Part shown: positions 45,421-54,596 of the stretch, in pieces
Numbering within the stretch: position 1 is the stretch's first letter
Layout: the number at the start of each line of letters is the position of its first letter
Notes under the pieces: model-generated
Seen by the model: only the letters and a program-made list of their open reading frames with translations
Databases searched by the model: none
What the model was told of the DNA's origin: nothing
Assembly (NCBI RefSeq): GCF_001513965.1
Contig: NZ_KQ948020.1
Coordinates: 253,463 to 317,462 of the forward strand
Direction: 5' to 3'
Source of the DNA: Streptomyces cellostaticus
GTDB taxonomy: Bacteria > Actinomycetota > Actinomycetes > Streptomycetales > Streptomycetaceae
DNA: 64,000 nt
Translations under genes and position numbers: made by a program

Positions 45421-47004
45421 ATGAGTGCGGCCGGGAACGCAGAGCACGCAGAGCACGCCGAGAACGCAGAGAACACAGAGAACACAGAGAACACAGAGGG
45501 CAGCGTCGAGGTGACCCTCGCGGTCGGTCAGCAGAAGGAACTGCCCGCCGTACCCACCGCGGCCGGGCAGCCGCACGGCCGCGAGATGTACGCCATCCTG
45601 GAGATCGGCGTCAGGGGCAACGGTGCCCCGGGGATCGCCGGCGGGCCCGCCCACGGGTCCGGACCCGTCCTCGCCGAGGTGCTGATCGTCGACACCTCCC
45701 GCTCCATGCTCCACCCGGCCGCCAAACTGCACGCCGCCAAGGACGCCACGGCCGCCGCGATCCGGCTGCTGCCCGAGGGCACGGCCTTCGCCGTGCTCTC
45801 CGGCCGGTTCGACGCCACCGTGGTCCACCCCGGGCCCGGCCGGGCGACGATGGCCGTCGCGGGGCCCGCCGAGTGCGAGGCCGCCGAGCGTGCCGTACGG
45901 ATCCTGGAGGCGGACGGCGGCACCGCCATCGGCACCTGGCTCGACCTGGCCCGGCGGCTGCTCAAACAGCAGTCCGCGCCGATCAAGCACGTCCTGCTGC
46001 TCACCGACGGGCGCAACGAGCACGACCACCGCAGCGCCGTCCGGCTGGACACCGTGCTCGACGCCTGCGAGGGCCGGTTCGTCTGTGACGCCTGGGGGAT
46101 CGGCGACGACTGGGACGCCGACCTCCTGCTCGGCATCGCCCGGCGACTGCACGGCCGGGCTGGCGCGGTCCGCGACGCATCCGAACTCCCCGCCGCGTAC
46201 GAGGAGTTGATGAGCGGCCTGCTGGGTACGGCCGTTCCCGAGCTGCGCATCAAGCTCACCCCGACCCCCGGCACGGTGATCCGCCAGGTCAAGCAGGTGG
46301 TGCCGATCGAGCAGGATCTCCTCGCCACCGGCGCCGGGTTCGGCGAACGCGGCGCCGAGTACGTCACCCGGGCCTGGGGCGAGGAGATCCGGCACTTCCA
46401 GGTCGTCCTGACCGCCGACCCGACCGGCCACGAGACCGGCGAGGACCTCCAGCTCGCCGCCGTGGAGGTGGTCGTACCCGACTTCGGGCGCACCGTACGG
46501 CTGCCCGCGCCGCGGCCGGTCCTGGTCCGCTGGACCGACAACCCGCTCGACGCCTCCCGGCAGCATCCCGGGGTCCGCCGCCACGAGCTGTACCAGCAGG
46601 CGAGCGCCGCCGTGGCCCGGGCGCACCGGGCCTGGCTGCGCCGCGCGGAGGGCCGGGCGACGGCGGACCGGGAACTCGCCCGGGCGCTGGCGCTGGCCGC
46701 GGAACTGGGCGACGCGCCCCTGCTGGACGAACTGCGCCGGATCGAGGCCGCGCCGGGCACGGGCCGGGTCCGCGACGGTCTCAAGGACGTCGACTGGCAG
46801 CACCTGATCCTCTCCACCGCCATGACCACGCCACCGCGGCAGCCGGCCGCCGGTGCACCCGCCGCCCATCCGCCCGCGGCGGGTCCGTCGGCCCCGCCCG
46901 GCCCCGACGAACTCATCGAGTGCCCGGGCTGCCGTTGGATCGGCCCGGCGGACTCCGTGTACTGCGGGGGCGACTGCGGGCGATTGCTGAAGGGGGCCTC
47001 ATGA
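45421..47004 (+). CDS. vWA-domain protein with C-terminal zinc ribbon
   Basis: A 527-residue cytoplasmic protein. The start is a short Glu/Asn/His tandem repeat (NAEHAEHAENAENTENTE) encoded by 9-bp DNA repeats. The vWA domain follows with a full metal site: DTSRS (D91-S95), GGTAIG threonine near 172 and LTDGRNEH (D196). Beta-rich sequence runs to about 380, helices to about 460, and a zinc ribbon (CPGC and CGGDC, from C501) closes the protein. It lies between pknG and the GlnX-like gene; the stop overlaps the next start. It is probably a metal-dependent protein-binding adaptor for the kinase. Confidence 0.88.
   Translation: MSAAGNAEHAEHAENAENTENTENTEGSVEVTLAVGQQKELPAVPTAAGQPHGREMYAILEIGVRGNGAPGIAGGPAHGSGPVLAEVLIVDTSRSMLHPAAKLHAAKDATAAAIRLLPEGTAFAVLSGRFDATVVHPGPGRATMAVAGPAECEAAERAVRILEADGGTAIGTWLDLARRLLKQQSAPIKHVLLLTDGRNEHDHRSAVRLDTVLDACEGRFVCDAWGIGDDWDADLLLGIARRLHGRAGAVRDASELPAAYEELMSGLLGTAVPELRIKLTPTPGTVIRQVKQVVPIEQDLLATGAGFGERGAEYVTRAWGEEIRHFQVVLTADPTGHETGEDLQLAAVEVVVPDFGRTVRLPAPRPVLVRWTDNPLDASRQHPGVRRHELYQQASAAVARAHRAWLRRAEGRATADRELARALALAAELGDAPLLDELRRIEAAPGTGRVRDGLKDVDWQHLILSTAMTTPPRQPAAGAPAAHPPAAGPSAPPGPDELIECPGCRWIGPADSVYCGGDCGRLLKGAS
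45440..45496 (+). repeat. 9-bp coding tandem repeats
   Basis: About six units of GAGCACGCA, GAGAACGCA and GAGAACACA encode the EHA/ENA/ENT repeat near the N-terminus of the vWA protein. The uniform units suggest slippage-prone DNA. Confidence 0.6.
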
Positions 47005-47993
47005 GAGCCGCCACGGGTGCGAGTGCCCCCGTACCCCGCCTCCTCGGCCGTCTCCCGGGTGTGGGGCGGCGCCCGCCGGACGAGGGCAGTACGACCGCCC
47101 TTGACCTCGCCGTGCGCCGCCGGCTGCTGCTGGCCCTGTCGGCCCTGCTGACCCTGTCCCTGTTCCTCTCCTACGACGGCGTGCACGGCGACGCGAACCC
47201 GCTGCGCACCTCCAGCGCCCCCGCCGTCCTCGCCATCGACACCGCGCTGTACGCGCTCGACGAGGCGCAGGCGGACGCCACCGCGACGCCCCCGTCCCTC
47301 AGCGAGTTCCAGAAGCAGATCTCGGTGGCCGCGCAGAGCCTCTCCCGGGCCGCCGCCGGCGACGTGGGCGGCCCGGCGGGCCGGCAGGCCGTACAGACGG
47401 TCTCCGGACTGATCACCGGGTACACCGGCATGGTCCAGAAGGCCCAGGCGGAGCCCGCGGGAAGCGTGTTGCGGGAGGCCTACCTCAGTTACGCGACCAG
47501 TCTCCTGAAGGCCGGCGACGCCGGCATCGAGGCCCGGCTGCGGGAGTTGCAGCGCGAGCAGCTGGCGGCGGTCGGGCGGCAGACCTCCTTCGGGCCGCTG
47601 CTGTGGCTCGGCTGGAGCGTGGCCGCGCTGCTCGTCCTCGCCCTCGGCGCGGCCCTGGCGGAGACGCAGCTCTTCCTGCGCCGCCGGTTCCGGCGCAGGT
47701 ACAACCGTCAACTCATCGCCACGGGCGCCCTGTCGGCCGCAGGGTTCGGGGCGCTGCTGATGTTCACGGTGTGGACCCACCAGGGCATGGCGGACACCCG
47801 CACCCTGCTCGACGGGGCGTCGCCCGGCCCGGACATACCCGACGCGGGGCGGCACACCGCCTCGTACCTGGCGCACACCGGCTTCCGCGCGGCGGCCTCG
47901 GTGTGGATCGTGATAGGAGGCGTTCTGCTCATGGTGCTGACCGAGGCGGGGCTCAGGCCGCACATCAACGACTACCGGTTCAGGCCCCGGTGA
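47001..47993 (+). CDS. GlnX-like four-TM sensor membrane protein
   Basis: A 330-residue membrane protein. A cytoplasmic N-terminus precedes TM1 (about 41-58); an extracytoplasmic all-helical domain follows (about 59-196), then TM2 (about 200-222), TM3 (about 240-260) and TM4 (about 300-322). This layout, and its place between a PknG-type kinase and a solute-binding protein, match mycobacterial GlnX (Rv0412c), a sensor that binds the solute-binding protein GlnH and signals to PknG. Sequence similarity was not tested. The ATG overlaps the upstream stop and the stop overlaps the next start (GTGA). Confidence 0.78.
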   Translation: MRAATGASAPVPRLLGRLPGVGRRPPDEGSTTALDLAVRRRLLLALSALLTLSLFLSYDGVHGDANPLRTSSAPAVLAIDTALYALDEAQADATATPPSLSEFQKQISVAAQSLSRAAAGDVGGPAGRQAVQTVSGLITGYTGMVQKAQAEPAGSVLREAYLSYATSLLKAGDAGIEARLRELQREQLAAVGRQTSFGPLLWLGWSVAALLVLALGAALAETQLFLRRRFRRRYNRQLIATGALSAAGFGALLMFTVWTHQGMADTRTLLDGASPGPDIPDAGRHTASYLAHTGFRAAASVWIVIGGVLLMVLTEAGLRPHINDYRFRPR

Positions 47994-49303
47994 GCGCGCC
48001 CGGCAGCGGCCCCGCGACGGCCGCACCCGGCGCCCGGCGCCGCCTCTTCAGGCACCCCGCGCGCGTGCTCACCGTGGTGGCGAGCTGCCTGGCCGTGCTG
48101 GTGCCGGCCGTCGTGGTGGGCGTACACGCGATCAGGCAGGAACCGACCGTCACCCTGCTGGCCAACTGGACCGGCCAGGACGCGCGGCACTTCCGGGACG
48201 CGGTGATCGCCCCCTTCGAGCACAAGCAGCACATCCACGTCGACTACCAGGGCAGCTCCGCCGAGAGCCAGGTGCTCAGCGCCGACGTGGAGGCCGGAAC
48301 ACCGCCCGACGTGGTGGTGCTCACCGGCCCGGGCGAACTCGCCGACTACGCCGGGCGGGGGCAGCTCTTCCCCGTCGAAGACCTCGTCCCCGAGGGCGCG
48401 TTCAGCACGTCCTGGGCCACGCCGCTGAACGGGCACGTGTACTGGTTCCCGCTCAAGGCCGACGTCAAGAGCATCGTCTGGTACCCGGGGGGCACCACCG
48501 ACCGGCAGCTGGACGAGGCCAGGGGCCGGCCGGACCAGTGGTGCCTGGGCATGGGATCCGGAGCCACCAGCGGCTGGCCCGGCACGGACTGGATCGAGGA
48601 CATCCTCCTGCAGCAGTCCGGCCCGCGGATCTACCAGCGGTGGGCGCGCGGTCTGCTGCCCTGGCAGTCCAAGGAGGTGGAACGGGCCTGGCGGACCTGG
48701 GGTGACCTGGTCGGCGCGGAAGGGTCCCGGGACCTCGTGGCGCGGGCCCTGAAGACCGAGTACCAGGACGTGTCCCAGTTGGTCACGCAGCGGCCGCGGC
48801 AGTGCATGCTGGAGCACCAGGCGTCCTTCGTCCGCACCTACCGGCCCTGGAAGGACGCGCACGGCAGCTACCGGCCCTCGTACCGGCTGATCCCCGGCGC
48901 GAGCGCCAGGAACACCTGGGAGGTCTCCGGCGACCTGGTGGCCCTGCTGCACGACACCCCCGAGGCGCGGCAGCTGATCCGCCACCTCGCCTCCGCCGAC
49001 GCCCAGCAGGCCTGGAACGCCACGGAGTCCGGCTTCTCCGTGGACGCCCGGGCGCAGCCGGCCGCCGGCCCCACCGGCTCCTGGCACCGCTCCCTGGCCG
49101 GCACCCTGCTGGGCAGGAAGGCGGTGCACTGTTTCGACGCCTCCGACGCCATGCCGCCCGCCGTCCGCGACGCCTTCGCCCAGGCCACCATCGACTTCCT
49201 CGCCGACCCGCACGACCTGGACGGCCTGCTGAAGAACCTGGACAGCCTCAGGAGCGACGAGGAACTGACCTGGCTGCCGTCGGTCTGCGACCACGGCACC
49301 TGA
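47990..49303 (+). CDS. membrane-anchored extracellular solute-binding protein
   Basis: A 437-residue periplasmic-type binding protein. A basic start and one hydrophobic segment (about residues 25-48) anchor it; VASC inside this segment matches a weak lipobox, but hydrophobic residues continue past the Cys, so an uncleaved anchor is more likely. The mature part is a type-1 (sugar/oligosaccharide-class) solute-binding fold: VTLLANWTGQDARHF, SAESQVLSADVEAGTPPDVVVL and GELADYAGRGQL. It has no transporter permease next door, so it is probably a ligand-sensing partner of the GlnX-like protein. The ligand cannot be inferred. GTG overlaps the previous stop. Confidence 0.85.
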   Translation: MSAPGSGPATAAPGARRRLFRHPARVLTVVASCLAVLVPAVVVGVHAIRQEPTVTLLANWTGQDARHFRDAVIAPFEHKQHIHVDYQGSSAESQVLSADVEAGTPPDVVVLTGPGELADYAGRGQLFPVEDLVPEGAFSTSWATPLNGHVYWFPLKADVKSIVWYPGGTTDRQLDEARGRPDQWCLGMGSGATSGWPGTDWIEDILLQQSGPRIYQRWARGLLPWQSKEVERAWRTWGDLVGAEGSRDLVARALKTEYQDVSQLVTQRPRQCMLEHQASFVRTYRPWKDAHGSYRPSYRLIPGASARNTWEVSGDLVALLHDTPEARQLIRHLASADAQQAWNATESGFSVDARAQPAAGPTGSWHRSLAGTLLGRKAVHCFDASDAMPPAVRDAFAQATIDFLADPHDLDGLLKNLDSLRSDEELTWLPSVCDHGT

Positions 49304-49698
49304 GCCCGACGGGGCCGGGGCGGAACCGGGTGCAGGCCGACGGCGAGGAGGTGGCTCAGGCCCGGCTCCAGGGAAGCTTCAGCCCCCGTCCCTGCGCCCG
49401 TCCCGCCTCGGCGGCCGGGCGGCGGGTGGCCGGGTCCAGCGCGTTGTCGCCGATCGCCGCCTGCGACGCCCCGTCCGGCGTGACGACCACGACCGCCACG
49501 GCACCTGAGCCGGACGGGCCGGGGCGGAACCGGGTGCAGGCCGACGGCGAGGAGGTGGCTCAGGCCCGGCTCCAGGGAAGCTTCAGCCCCCGTCCCTGCG
49601 CCCGTCCCGCCTCGGCGGCCGGGCGGCGGGTGGCCGGGTCCAGCGCGTTGTCGCCGATCGCCGCCTGCGACGCCTCGTCCGGCGTGACGACCACGACC
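49291..49698. repeat. 205-bp tandem direct duplication
   Basis: Copy 1 (49291-49495) and copy 2 (49496-49698) are about 99 percent identical, differing by a one-base gap and a few substitutions. The unit spans the last codons of the solute-binding gene, the intergenic DNA and the last codons of the patatin gene. Copy 1 therefore contains a dead copy of the patatin C-terminus; copy 2 is the live end. Confidence 0.88.
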
Positions 49699-50402
49699 TC
49701 GGCCCCCCGGGCGCGCAGCTCCTCGACGACCCGCTCCAGCGGCTGCTCGCTGGGGAACGGCTCGGTGGCCCCCAGCGGCACGATCACCAGCACCCGGTCC
49801 GCGCCGCCCGCGTAGTCGGCATTGGCGACGGACCGCACCGCGCCGTCGACGTACCGGCGCCCGCCGATCGTCACCGGCGGCCACACACCCGGCACGGCAC
49901 AGCTCGCCGCGACGGCGTCGACCAGGGGCACGCCGGAGTCCTTGTCGAAGACGCGCGGCTCCCCGCTCTCGGCGTCCACGGCGACGACCTTCAGCGCACG
50001 GTCCGGCCAGCCGTGGGACGGCAGCCGCGACTCGATCACCGCGCGCCGAACCGCCTCCGGCACGGTCCGAGCCTCGAGCGCCACCTGTCCGACCGCGCGC
50101 CGCAGCTCCGGCACCGAGGCGGCGGAGCCCGTCGCCGCGCCGATCTCCGCGGCGAACTTCTCCAGGTCCATCTCGGCCATGATCTCGGCGGCCTGCAACG
50201 CGGGATCCACCTGCCGGGCGTACAACTCCTCCAGCCCCAGCCCGCTGCCCACCTGTGCGGCGACGGTCGCCCCCGCGGAGGTCCCGAGCAGGAGATCGGC
50301 CGCGGTCACGTCCTGCCCGGTGCCGGCGAGCCCCGCCAGCAGCCCGGTGGTCCAGGCGATCCCGCCCACACCGCCGCCGCCCAGCACCAACGCCTCGGTC
50401 AT
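49560..50402 (-). CDS. patatin-like phospholipase
   Basis: A 280-residue cytoplasmic lipid acyl hydrolase. The oxyanion loop LGGGGVGG (residues 7-14), nucleophile motif GTSAG (Ser at about 42) and catalytic Asp in YVDGAV form the Ser/Asp dyad. In patatins the dyad is often DGG; here it is DGA. No signal peptide is present. The 3' end of the gene lies in the second copy of the tandem duplication. It converges on the pknG operon and diverges from the diacylglycerol-kinase-like gene. Confidence 0.93.
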   Translation of the reverse strand: MTEALVLGGGGVGGIAWTTGLLAGLAGTGQDVTAADLLLGTSAGATVAAQVGSGLGLEELYARQVDPALQAAEIMAEMDLEKFAAEIGAATGSAASVPELRRAVGQVALEARTVPEAVRRAVIESRLPSHGWPDRALKVVAVDAESGEPRVFDKDSGVPLVDAVAASCAVPGVWPPVTIGGRRYVDGAVRSVANADYAGGADRVLVIVPLGATEPFPSEQPLERVVEELRARGAEVVVVTPDEASQAAIGDNALDPATRRPAAEAGRAQGRGLKLPWSRA

Positions 50403-50541
50403 GTCAGCTCCTTGAAGTCCGTCCTATCGGCTTTTTGCCGCGGGCGTGCCGGACGTGCCGGTCAGGGCGCCCGCTCGTAGCCTGAAGTGGACGCCGACGC
50501 CCATGGAACGGGACGCGGGTACGGGGACGGGAGGTTGCCTC

Positions 50542-51885
50542 ATGAACAGGCGCTGGACCGCCCGTCTGGCCCTGCTGGCGGGCGCGGCGGCGGTGGCGGT
50601 GCTGCTGGTCTTCGCCGGACTCGGCAGCGTCGTACTCCTGGCGGTGGGAGCGGCCGGGCTGGTACTCACGGTGGCCGGGGTCTGGTGGCTGCTGACCCGC
50701 ACCGGGTGGACGAGGGCGCTGGCCGTGCTGCTGACGGTCGCCACCCCGCTCACCGTCCTCACCTGGTACGCGACCGCCGGGCTGCTGTGGGTCGTGCTGG
50801 TCTCGCTCGGCCTGTGGGCGCTCGCCGTCCTTGCGGGCCGGGCCGCACTCGTCGACGACACCGCACCGGGGATGCCGGAGCGTGCCGTCGGCCGGGCCCG
50901 GCGGCCTTTCCTGATCATGAATCCGCGTTCCGGCGGCGGAAAGGTCGAGGAGTTCCGCCTGGCGGAGCGCGCCAGGGCCCTGGGCGCGGAGGTCGTCGTG
51001 CTGGACCCGGCCGACCACCAGGACGTGACCGAGCTGGCGCGACGGGCCGTTGCGCAGGGCGCCGACCTGCTCGGCGTCGCGGGCGGCGACGGTACGCAGG
51101 CGCTGGTCGCCGCGGTGGCCGCGGCGCACGACATCCCGTTCGTGGTGATCAGCGCCGGCACCCGCAACCACTTCGCCATGGATCTGGGCCTGGACCGGCA
51201 GGATCCTTCGACCTGTCTGGACGCGCTGACCGACGGCGTCGAGCTCCGCGTCGACCTCGGCCGCATCCGCGCGGGACGGCGGCCCGCGGACGCCGGCGCG
51301 GAGCGCGTCTTCGTCAACAACGCCTCGTTCGGCGTGTACGCGGCCGTGGTGCAGAGTCCCGCCTACCGCGAGGACAAGGCCCGCACCACCCTGGAGCTGC
51401 TGCCGGACCTGCTGACCCACCACGGCGGCGCGCATCTGACGGTCCGTGCCGGTGCCCGGCTCCCGGACGATCCCCAGGCCGTCCTGGTGAGCAACAACCC
51501 CTACCTGAGCGGCGACCCGGCGGGACTGGGGCGCCGGGAGCGGCTGGACTCCGGCCGACTGGGAGTCCTGGCCGTCGAGGTCGGCACCGCGGCGGAGGCG
51601 ACGGAGCTGCTGCTGCGCGGTGAGCGCAGCCGCGGACTGACCGCTGTCACCGCCCGCGAGGTCGTCATCGACGCCGACGCCCCCGTCATCCCGGTCGGCG
51701 TCGACGGCGAGGCCCTGATGCTGCCCACCCCGGTGCACTGCCGTCTCGCGCCCGGCGCCCTGCGCGTCCGCGTGCCGCGGCACCGCCCCGGAGCGCCGCG
51801 CGCCGCCCCGCCGATGGACTGGCGCAGGGTACGGCGTCTGGCCCTGACGATGGGACGGGCCGCGGCAGGACGCGACGCCGCCTGA
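50542..51885 (+). CDS. diacylglycerol/lipid kinase-like protein
   Basis: A 447-residue protein with three to four N-terminal hydrophobic segments (residues about 8-110) followed by a DAGK catalytic domain: FLIMNPRSGGGK (about 126-137) and GVAGGDGTQ (about 185-193), the ATP-binding and active-site motif, then FVNNASFGVYAA. Bacterial relatives phosphorylate diacylglycerol or similar lipids. Fusion to a membrane domain at the N-terminus is uncommon and suggests a membrane substrate. GGAGG lies five bases before ATG 50542. Confidence 0.9.
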   Translation: MNRRWTARLALLAGAAAVAVLLVFAGLGSVVLLAVGAAGLVLTVAGVWWLLTRTGWTRALAVLLTVATPLTVLTWYATAGLLWVVLVSLGLWALAVLAGRAALVDDTAPGMPERAVGRARRPFLIMNPRSGGGKVEEFRLAERARALGAEVVVLDPADHQDVTELARRAVAQGADLLGVAGGDGTQALVAAVAAAHDIPFVVISAGTRNHFAMDLGLDRQDPSTCLDALTDGVELRVDLGRIRAGRRPADAGAERVFVNNASFGVYAAVVQSPAYREDKARTTLELLPDLLTHHGGAHLTVRAGARLPDDPQAVLVSNNPYLSGDPAGLGRRERLDSGRLGVLAVEVGTAAEATELLLRGERSRGLTAVTAREVVIDADAPVIPVGVDGEALMLPTPVHCRLAPGALRVRVPRHRPGAPRAAPPMDWRRVRRLALTMGRAAAGRDAA

Positions 51886-51891
51886 CCGCGG

Positions 51892-52211
51892 TCAGGGTTC
51901 CCCGGGTCCGGGGCCGGGGCCGGATTCGGGCAGGGTCGTCCACTGTGCTCCGGTGCGCAGGCGGAAGGCGGCGACGGCGGCCTCCACGGTGGGGAAGAAG
52001 TGGTCCGGGACCGGCGCCAGGCCGGAGTCCGCTTCTCCTCGGGCAGGGCGTTCGGGCCGTGTGCAGCCCGCAGTTCGGCGGCCCGGGCGGCAAAGAGCCC
52101 GACCGCCGGATCGACGCCGAGGGCCGCCACGACGTCCGGGGCGGACCGCGCGCACCAGGCCTCCTGCGACGCCCGGGACCTTGCCCCGGCGGAATCCGGC
52201 TGCACCGTCAT
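51892..52211 (-). pseudogene. P-type cation ATPase N-terminal fragment
   Basis: A minus-strand frame from ATG 52211 encodes ARSAPDVVAALGVDPAVGL and ELRAAHGPNALPEEKRTPAWRR, the cytoplasmic N-terminal domain of cation-transporting P-type ATPases. The ATPase sequence ends there, and the frame then shifts to unrelated sequence (FPTVEAAVAAFRLRTGAQW in another frame, ending at 51892). No membrane or phosphorylation domain follows, so this is a truncated relic, possibly joined to the end of another small gene. Confidence 0.65.
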
Positions 52212-52250
52212 CGCCCTGCCTCCGATCCGGGCCGGTCGCGTCCCGGTCTG

Positions 52251-53249
52251 TCAGCTCCGGCCGCGCTTCTTCCCCGCCGGCTGCCCTCGGCCGGCTCTGC
52301 GTCTGTCCTTGGCCGACGGATGGCGTGCCGCATACGGATCGGCCGGGACACCGGAGGGTGCCTCCTGCTCCAGCTCCCGCCGGGCGGCCAGGAGGTCCTT
52401 GCGCGCCTCCTCGCTCACCTCGGGGTAGCGGGGGTCGATGTCCATCAGCGTGTGCCCGAGGATCGCCGCCGTGCAGATCCGCGCGAACCATTTCCGGTCG
52501 GCCGGTACGACGTACCAGGGAGCCCATGCCGTACTGGTCGCCGAGAGCATCTCGGAGAACGCCTTCTGGTACTCGTCCCAGTGGCGCCGCTCCCGGACGT
52601 CGGCCGCGGAGAACTTCCAGTTCTTCTCCGGCAGGTCGATCCGCTTCAGGAAACGGGTGCGCTGCTCCTCCTCGGACAGGTTCAGGAAGACCTTCACCAC
52701 CTTGAACCCGTTGTCCGTGAGGTAGCGCTCCCACTCGTTGATCTCGCGGTAGCGCCGCGCCCAGACGTCCGGGCCGCGCGCCCGGTCCGGCAGCTTCTGC
52801 CGCACGAGGTTCTCGGGGTGCACGCGGACGACGAGGACCTCCTCGTAGTGGGAGCGGTTGAAGATGGCGATCTCGCCGCGCGAGGGCAGCCGCCGGCCGT
52901 AGCGCCACAGGTAGTCGTGGTCCAGTTCCTCGGCGGAGGGCACCTTGAAGCTGCTCACCTTCACACCCTGCGGATTGACGCCGCTCATCACGTGCCGGAT
53001 CGTGCCGTCCTTGCCCCCGGCGTCGAGTGCCTGGAGACACAGCAGGACGCCGTAGGTGTCCTGGGCGGCCAGCCGTTCCTGGTACTCGGCCAGCAGAGCC
53101 ACCCCGCTGCGCAGCAGCTCGACGCTCTCCCGTTTCTTCAGACCGGCCTTGTAGCGGGGGTCGAAGTCCCGGCCCAGGCGCACCTTCGAACCCGGTGCCA
53201 CCCGCAGTGGCCCGATGAAGTCCGCGATGCGTGCGGCTCGCTCGTCCAC
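52251..53249 (-). CDS. ppk2: polyphosphate kinase 2 (PPK2) family protein
   Basis: A PPK2 enzyme of about 332 residues that transfers phosphate between polyphosphate and nucleotides. The Walker A-like ALDAGGKDGTIRHV, RSHYEEVLVVRVHPE, RFLKRIDLPEKNWKFSAADV and the lid region WYVVPADRKWFAR are characteristic. The C-terminus is a basic tail. The start is ambiguous: GTG 53249 is used; TTG 53276 with AGGGGG upstream would add nine residues. It stands alone on this strand beside the ATPase fragment. Confidence 0.92.
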   Translation of the reverse strand: MDERAARIADFIGPLRVAPGSKVRLGRDFDPRYKAGLKKRESVELLRSGVALLAEYQERLAAQDTYGVLLCLQALDAGGKDGTIRHVMSGVNPQGVKVSSFKVPSAEELDHDYLWRYGRRLPSRGEIAIFNRSHYEEVLVVRVHPENLVRQKLPDRARGPDVWARRYREINEWERYLTDNGFKVVKVFLNLSEEEQRTRFLKRIDLPEKNWKFSAADVRERRHWDEYQKAFSEMLSATSTAWAPWYVVPADRKWFARICTAAILGHTLMDIDPRYPEVSEEARKDLLAARRELEQEAPSGVPADPYAARHPSAKDRRRAGRGQPAGKKRGRS

Positions 53250-53324
53250 CCGCCCATTCTCCGGTCGCCCGGACAAGATCGCCCCCTGAGGCCGAGGCCG
53301 GGAACCCAGGTCAGCCGGTGTGCC

Positions 53325-54596
53325 CTAGAGCCAGCCCCGTCGCTTGAAGATCACGTACAGGCTGACGCACACCACGCCCATCAGCCCGATCGCGAACGGG
53401 TATCCGAACCCCCAGTGCAGCTCCGGCATGTGGTCGAAGTTCATGCCGTAGATCGTCCCGACGAGCGTGGGGGCGAACAGGATGGCCGCCCACGACGAGA
53501 TCTTCTTGACCTCCTCGTTCTGCTCGAACCCCGCCTGGGCCAGGGCCCGCATCTCCGCGTTCTGCTGCTGGGTGACCAGGGTCGCGTTGACGGTGAGGAT
53601 CTCGGTGAGGGCCTGGCGGAAGCCGTCGACGCGTTCGCTGATGTGGGTGACGTGGTCGGCGACGTCCCGCAGATAGCGCTGGAGTTCCTCGTCGGTCTCG
53701 TACTTGGCGAAACCGGCCATCAGGCCGTGCAGCATGCCGACCAGCGGGCGGGTGGCGCGCTGGAACTCGACCATTTCGCGGGAGAGTTCGTAGATACGGC
53801 GGGAGACCTCGGGGTCGCCGCGGAAGACCTCGGTCTCGATCTCGTCGATGTCGTTCTGGACGCCGGAGACGACGGGTGCGTAGCCGTCGACCACCGCGTC
53901 GAGGATCGCGTACAGGACCGCCTCCGGGCCCAGCTTGAGCAGCTCGGGGGAGTCCTCCAGGCGGCGGCGGACCGCGGACAGGTCGGTGGCCGCGCCGTGC
54001 CGGACGGTGATGACGAAGTCGGGGCCGACGAACACGTGCAGCTCGCCGAAGTCGACCTCCTCCGGTGCGTCGAGGTAGCGGGCGGCACGCAGGACGACGA
54101 AGAGCGTGTCGCCGTACCGCTCCAGCTTCGGCCGCTGGTGTGCCTCCATCGCGTCCTCGACCGCGAGCGGGTGCAGGTCGAACTCGGCGGCCAAGGAGAG
54201 GAGTTCGGCCTCCGTGGGCCGGGCGAGGCCGATCCACGCCATGCCGGCGGGCTGCTCGCGCAGCTCGCGGTAGGTCTCGGCGAGGCCGGCGGGGGCGGCG
54301 AGGCGGACGCCGTCGCGGTACAGCGCCGCCTGGACCACGCGCGCCGTGTCGGCCGGCTCCGGGGACCGGGTGGTGGCGGGCTCGGCGGCCGGCTGCGGCG
54401 CGGGCAGGGCACGGCGCCAGACGGGCTTGCGGCCTCCGTTGCGGCCGCCTCCGTTGCCCTTGCCGCCGCCGTTCCTGCCGCCCACGGCGCTCGCGCCGTT
54501 CGCGGCGGCAGGGGCGTTCCCGGCCTTCGCGGTGCTGCCCGGGGTGCCGGAGGCCTCGGCGGTCTTCGCGGTGGGGCGGGCGGGGCGCTCGGACAT
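53325..54596 (-). CDS. corA: CorA family magnesium/cobalt transporter
   Basis: A 423-residue transporter. The N-terminal 75 residues are disordered, Gly/Asn/Ala rich and not part of the family. The cytoplasmic funnel domain follows (WIGLARPTEAELLSLAAEF onward), then the long stalk helix and two C-terminal TM helices, with the selectivity motif YGMNF at about 381. CorA proteins form pentameric Mg2+ channels. The start is ATG 54596 after AGGGAG. The N-terminal extension is longer than usual. Confidence 0.93.
   Translation of the reverse strand: MSERPARPTAKTAEASGTPGSTAKAGNAPAAANGASAVGGRNGGGKGNGGGRNGGRKPVWRRALPAPQPAAEPATTRSPEPADTARVVQAALYRDGVRLAAPAGLAETYRELREQPAGMAWIGLARPTEAELLSLAAEFDLHPLAVEDAMEAHQRPKLERYGDTLFVVLRAARYLDAPEEVDFGELHVFVGPDFVITVRHGAATDLSAVRRRLEDSPELLKLGPEAVLYAILDAVVDGYAPVVSGVQNDIDEIETEVFRGDPEVSRRIYELSREMVEFQRATRPLVGMLHGLMAGFAKYETDEELQRYLRDVADHVTHISERVDGFRQALTEILTVNATLVTQQQNAEMRALAQAGFEQNEEVKKISSWAAILFAPTLVGTIYGMNFDHMPELHWGFGYPFAIGLMGVVCVSLYVIFKRRGWL

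Noticed and set aside
49291..49698. Duplicated sequence as an insertion sequence or attachment site
   Set aside because: No transposase, terminal inverted repeats or integrase; the copies are adjacent and consist of local gene ends.
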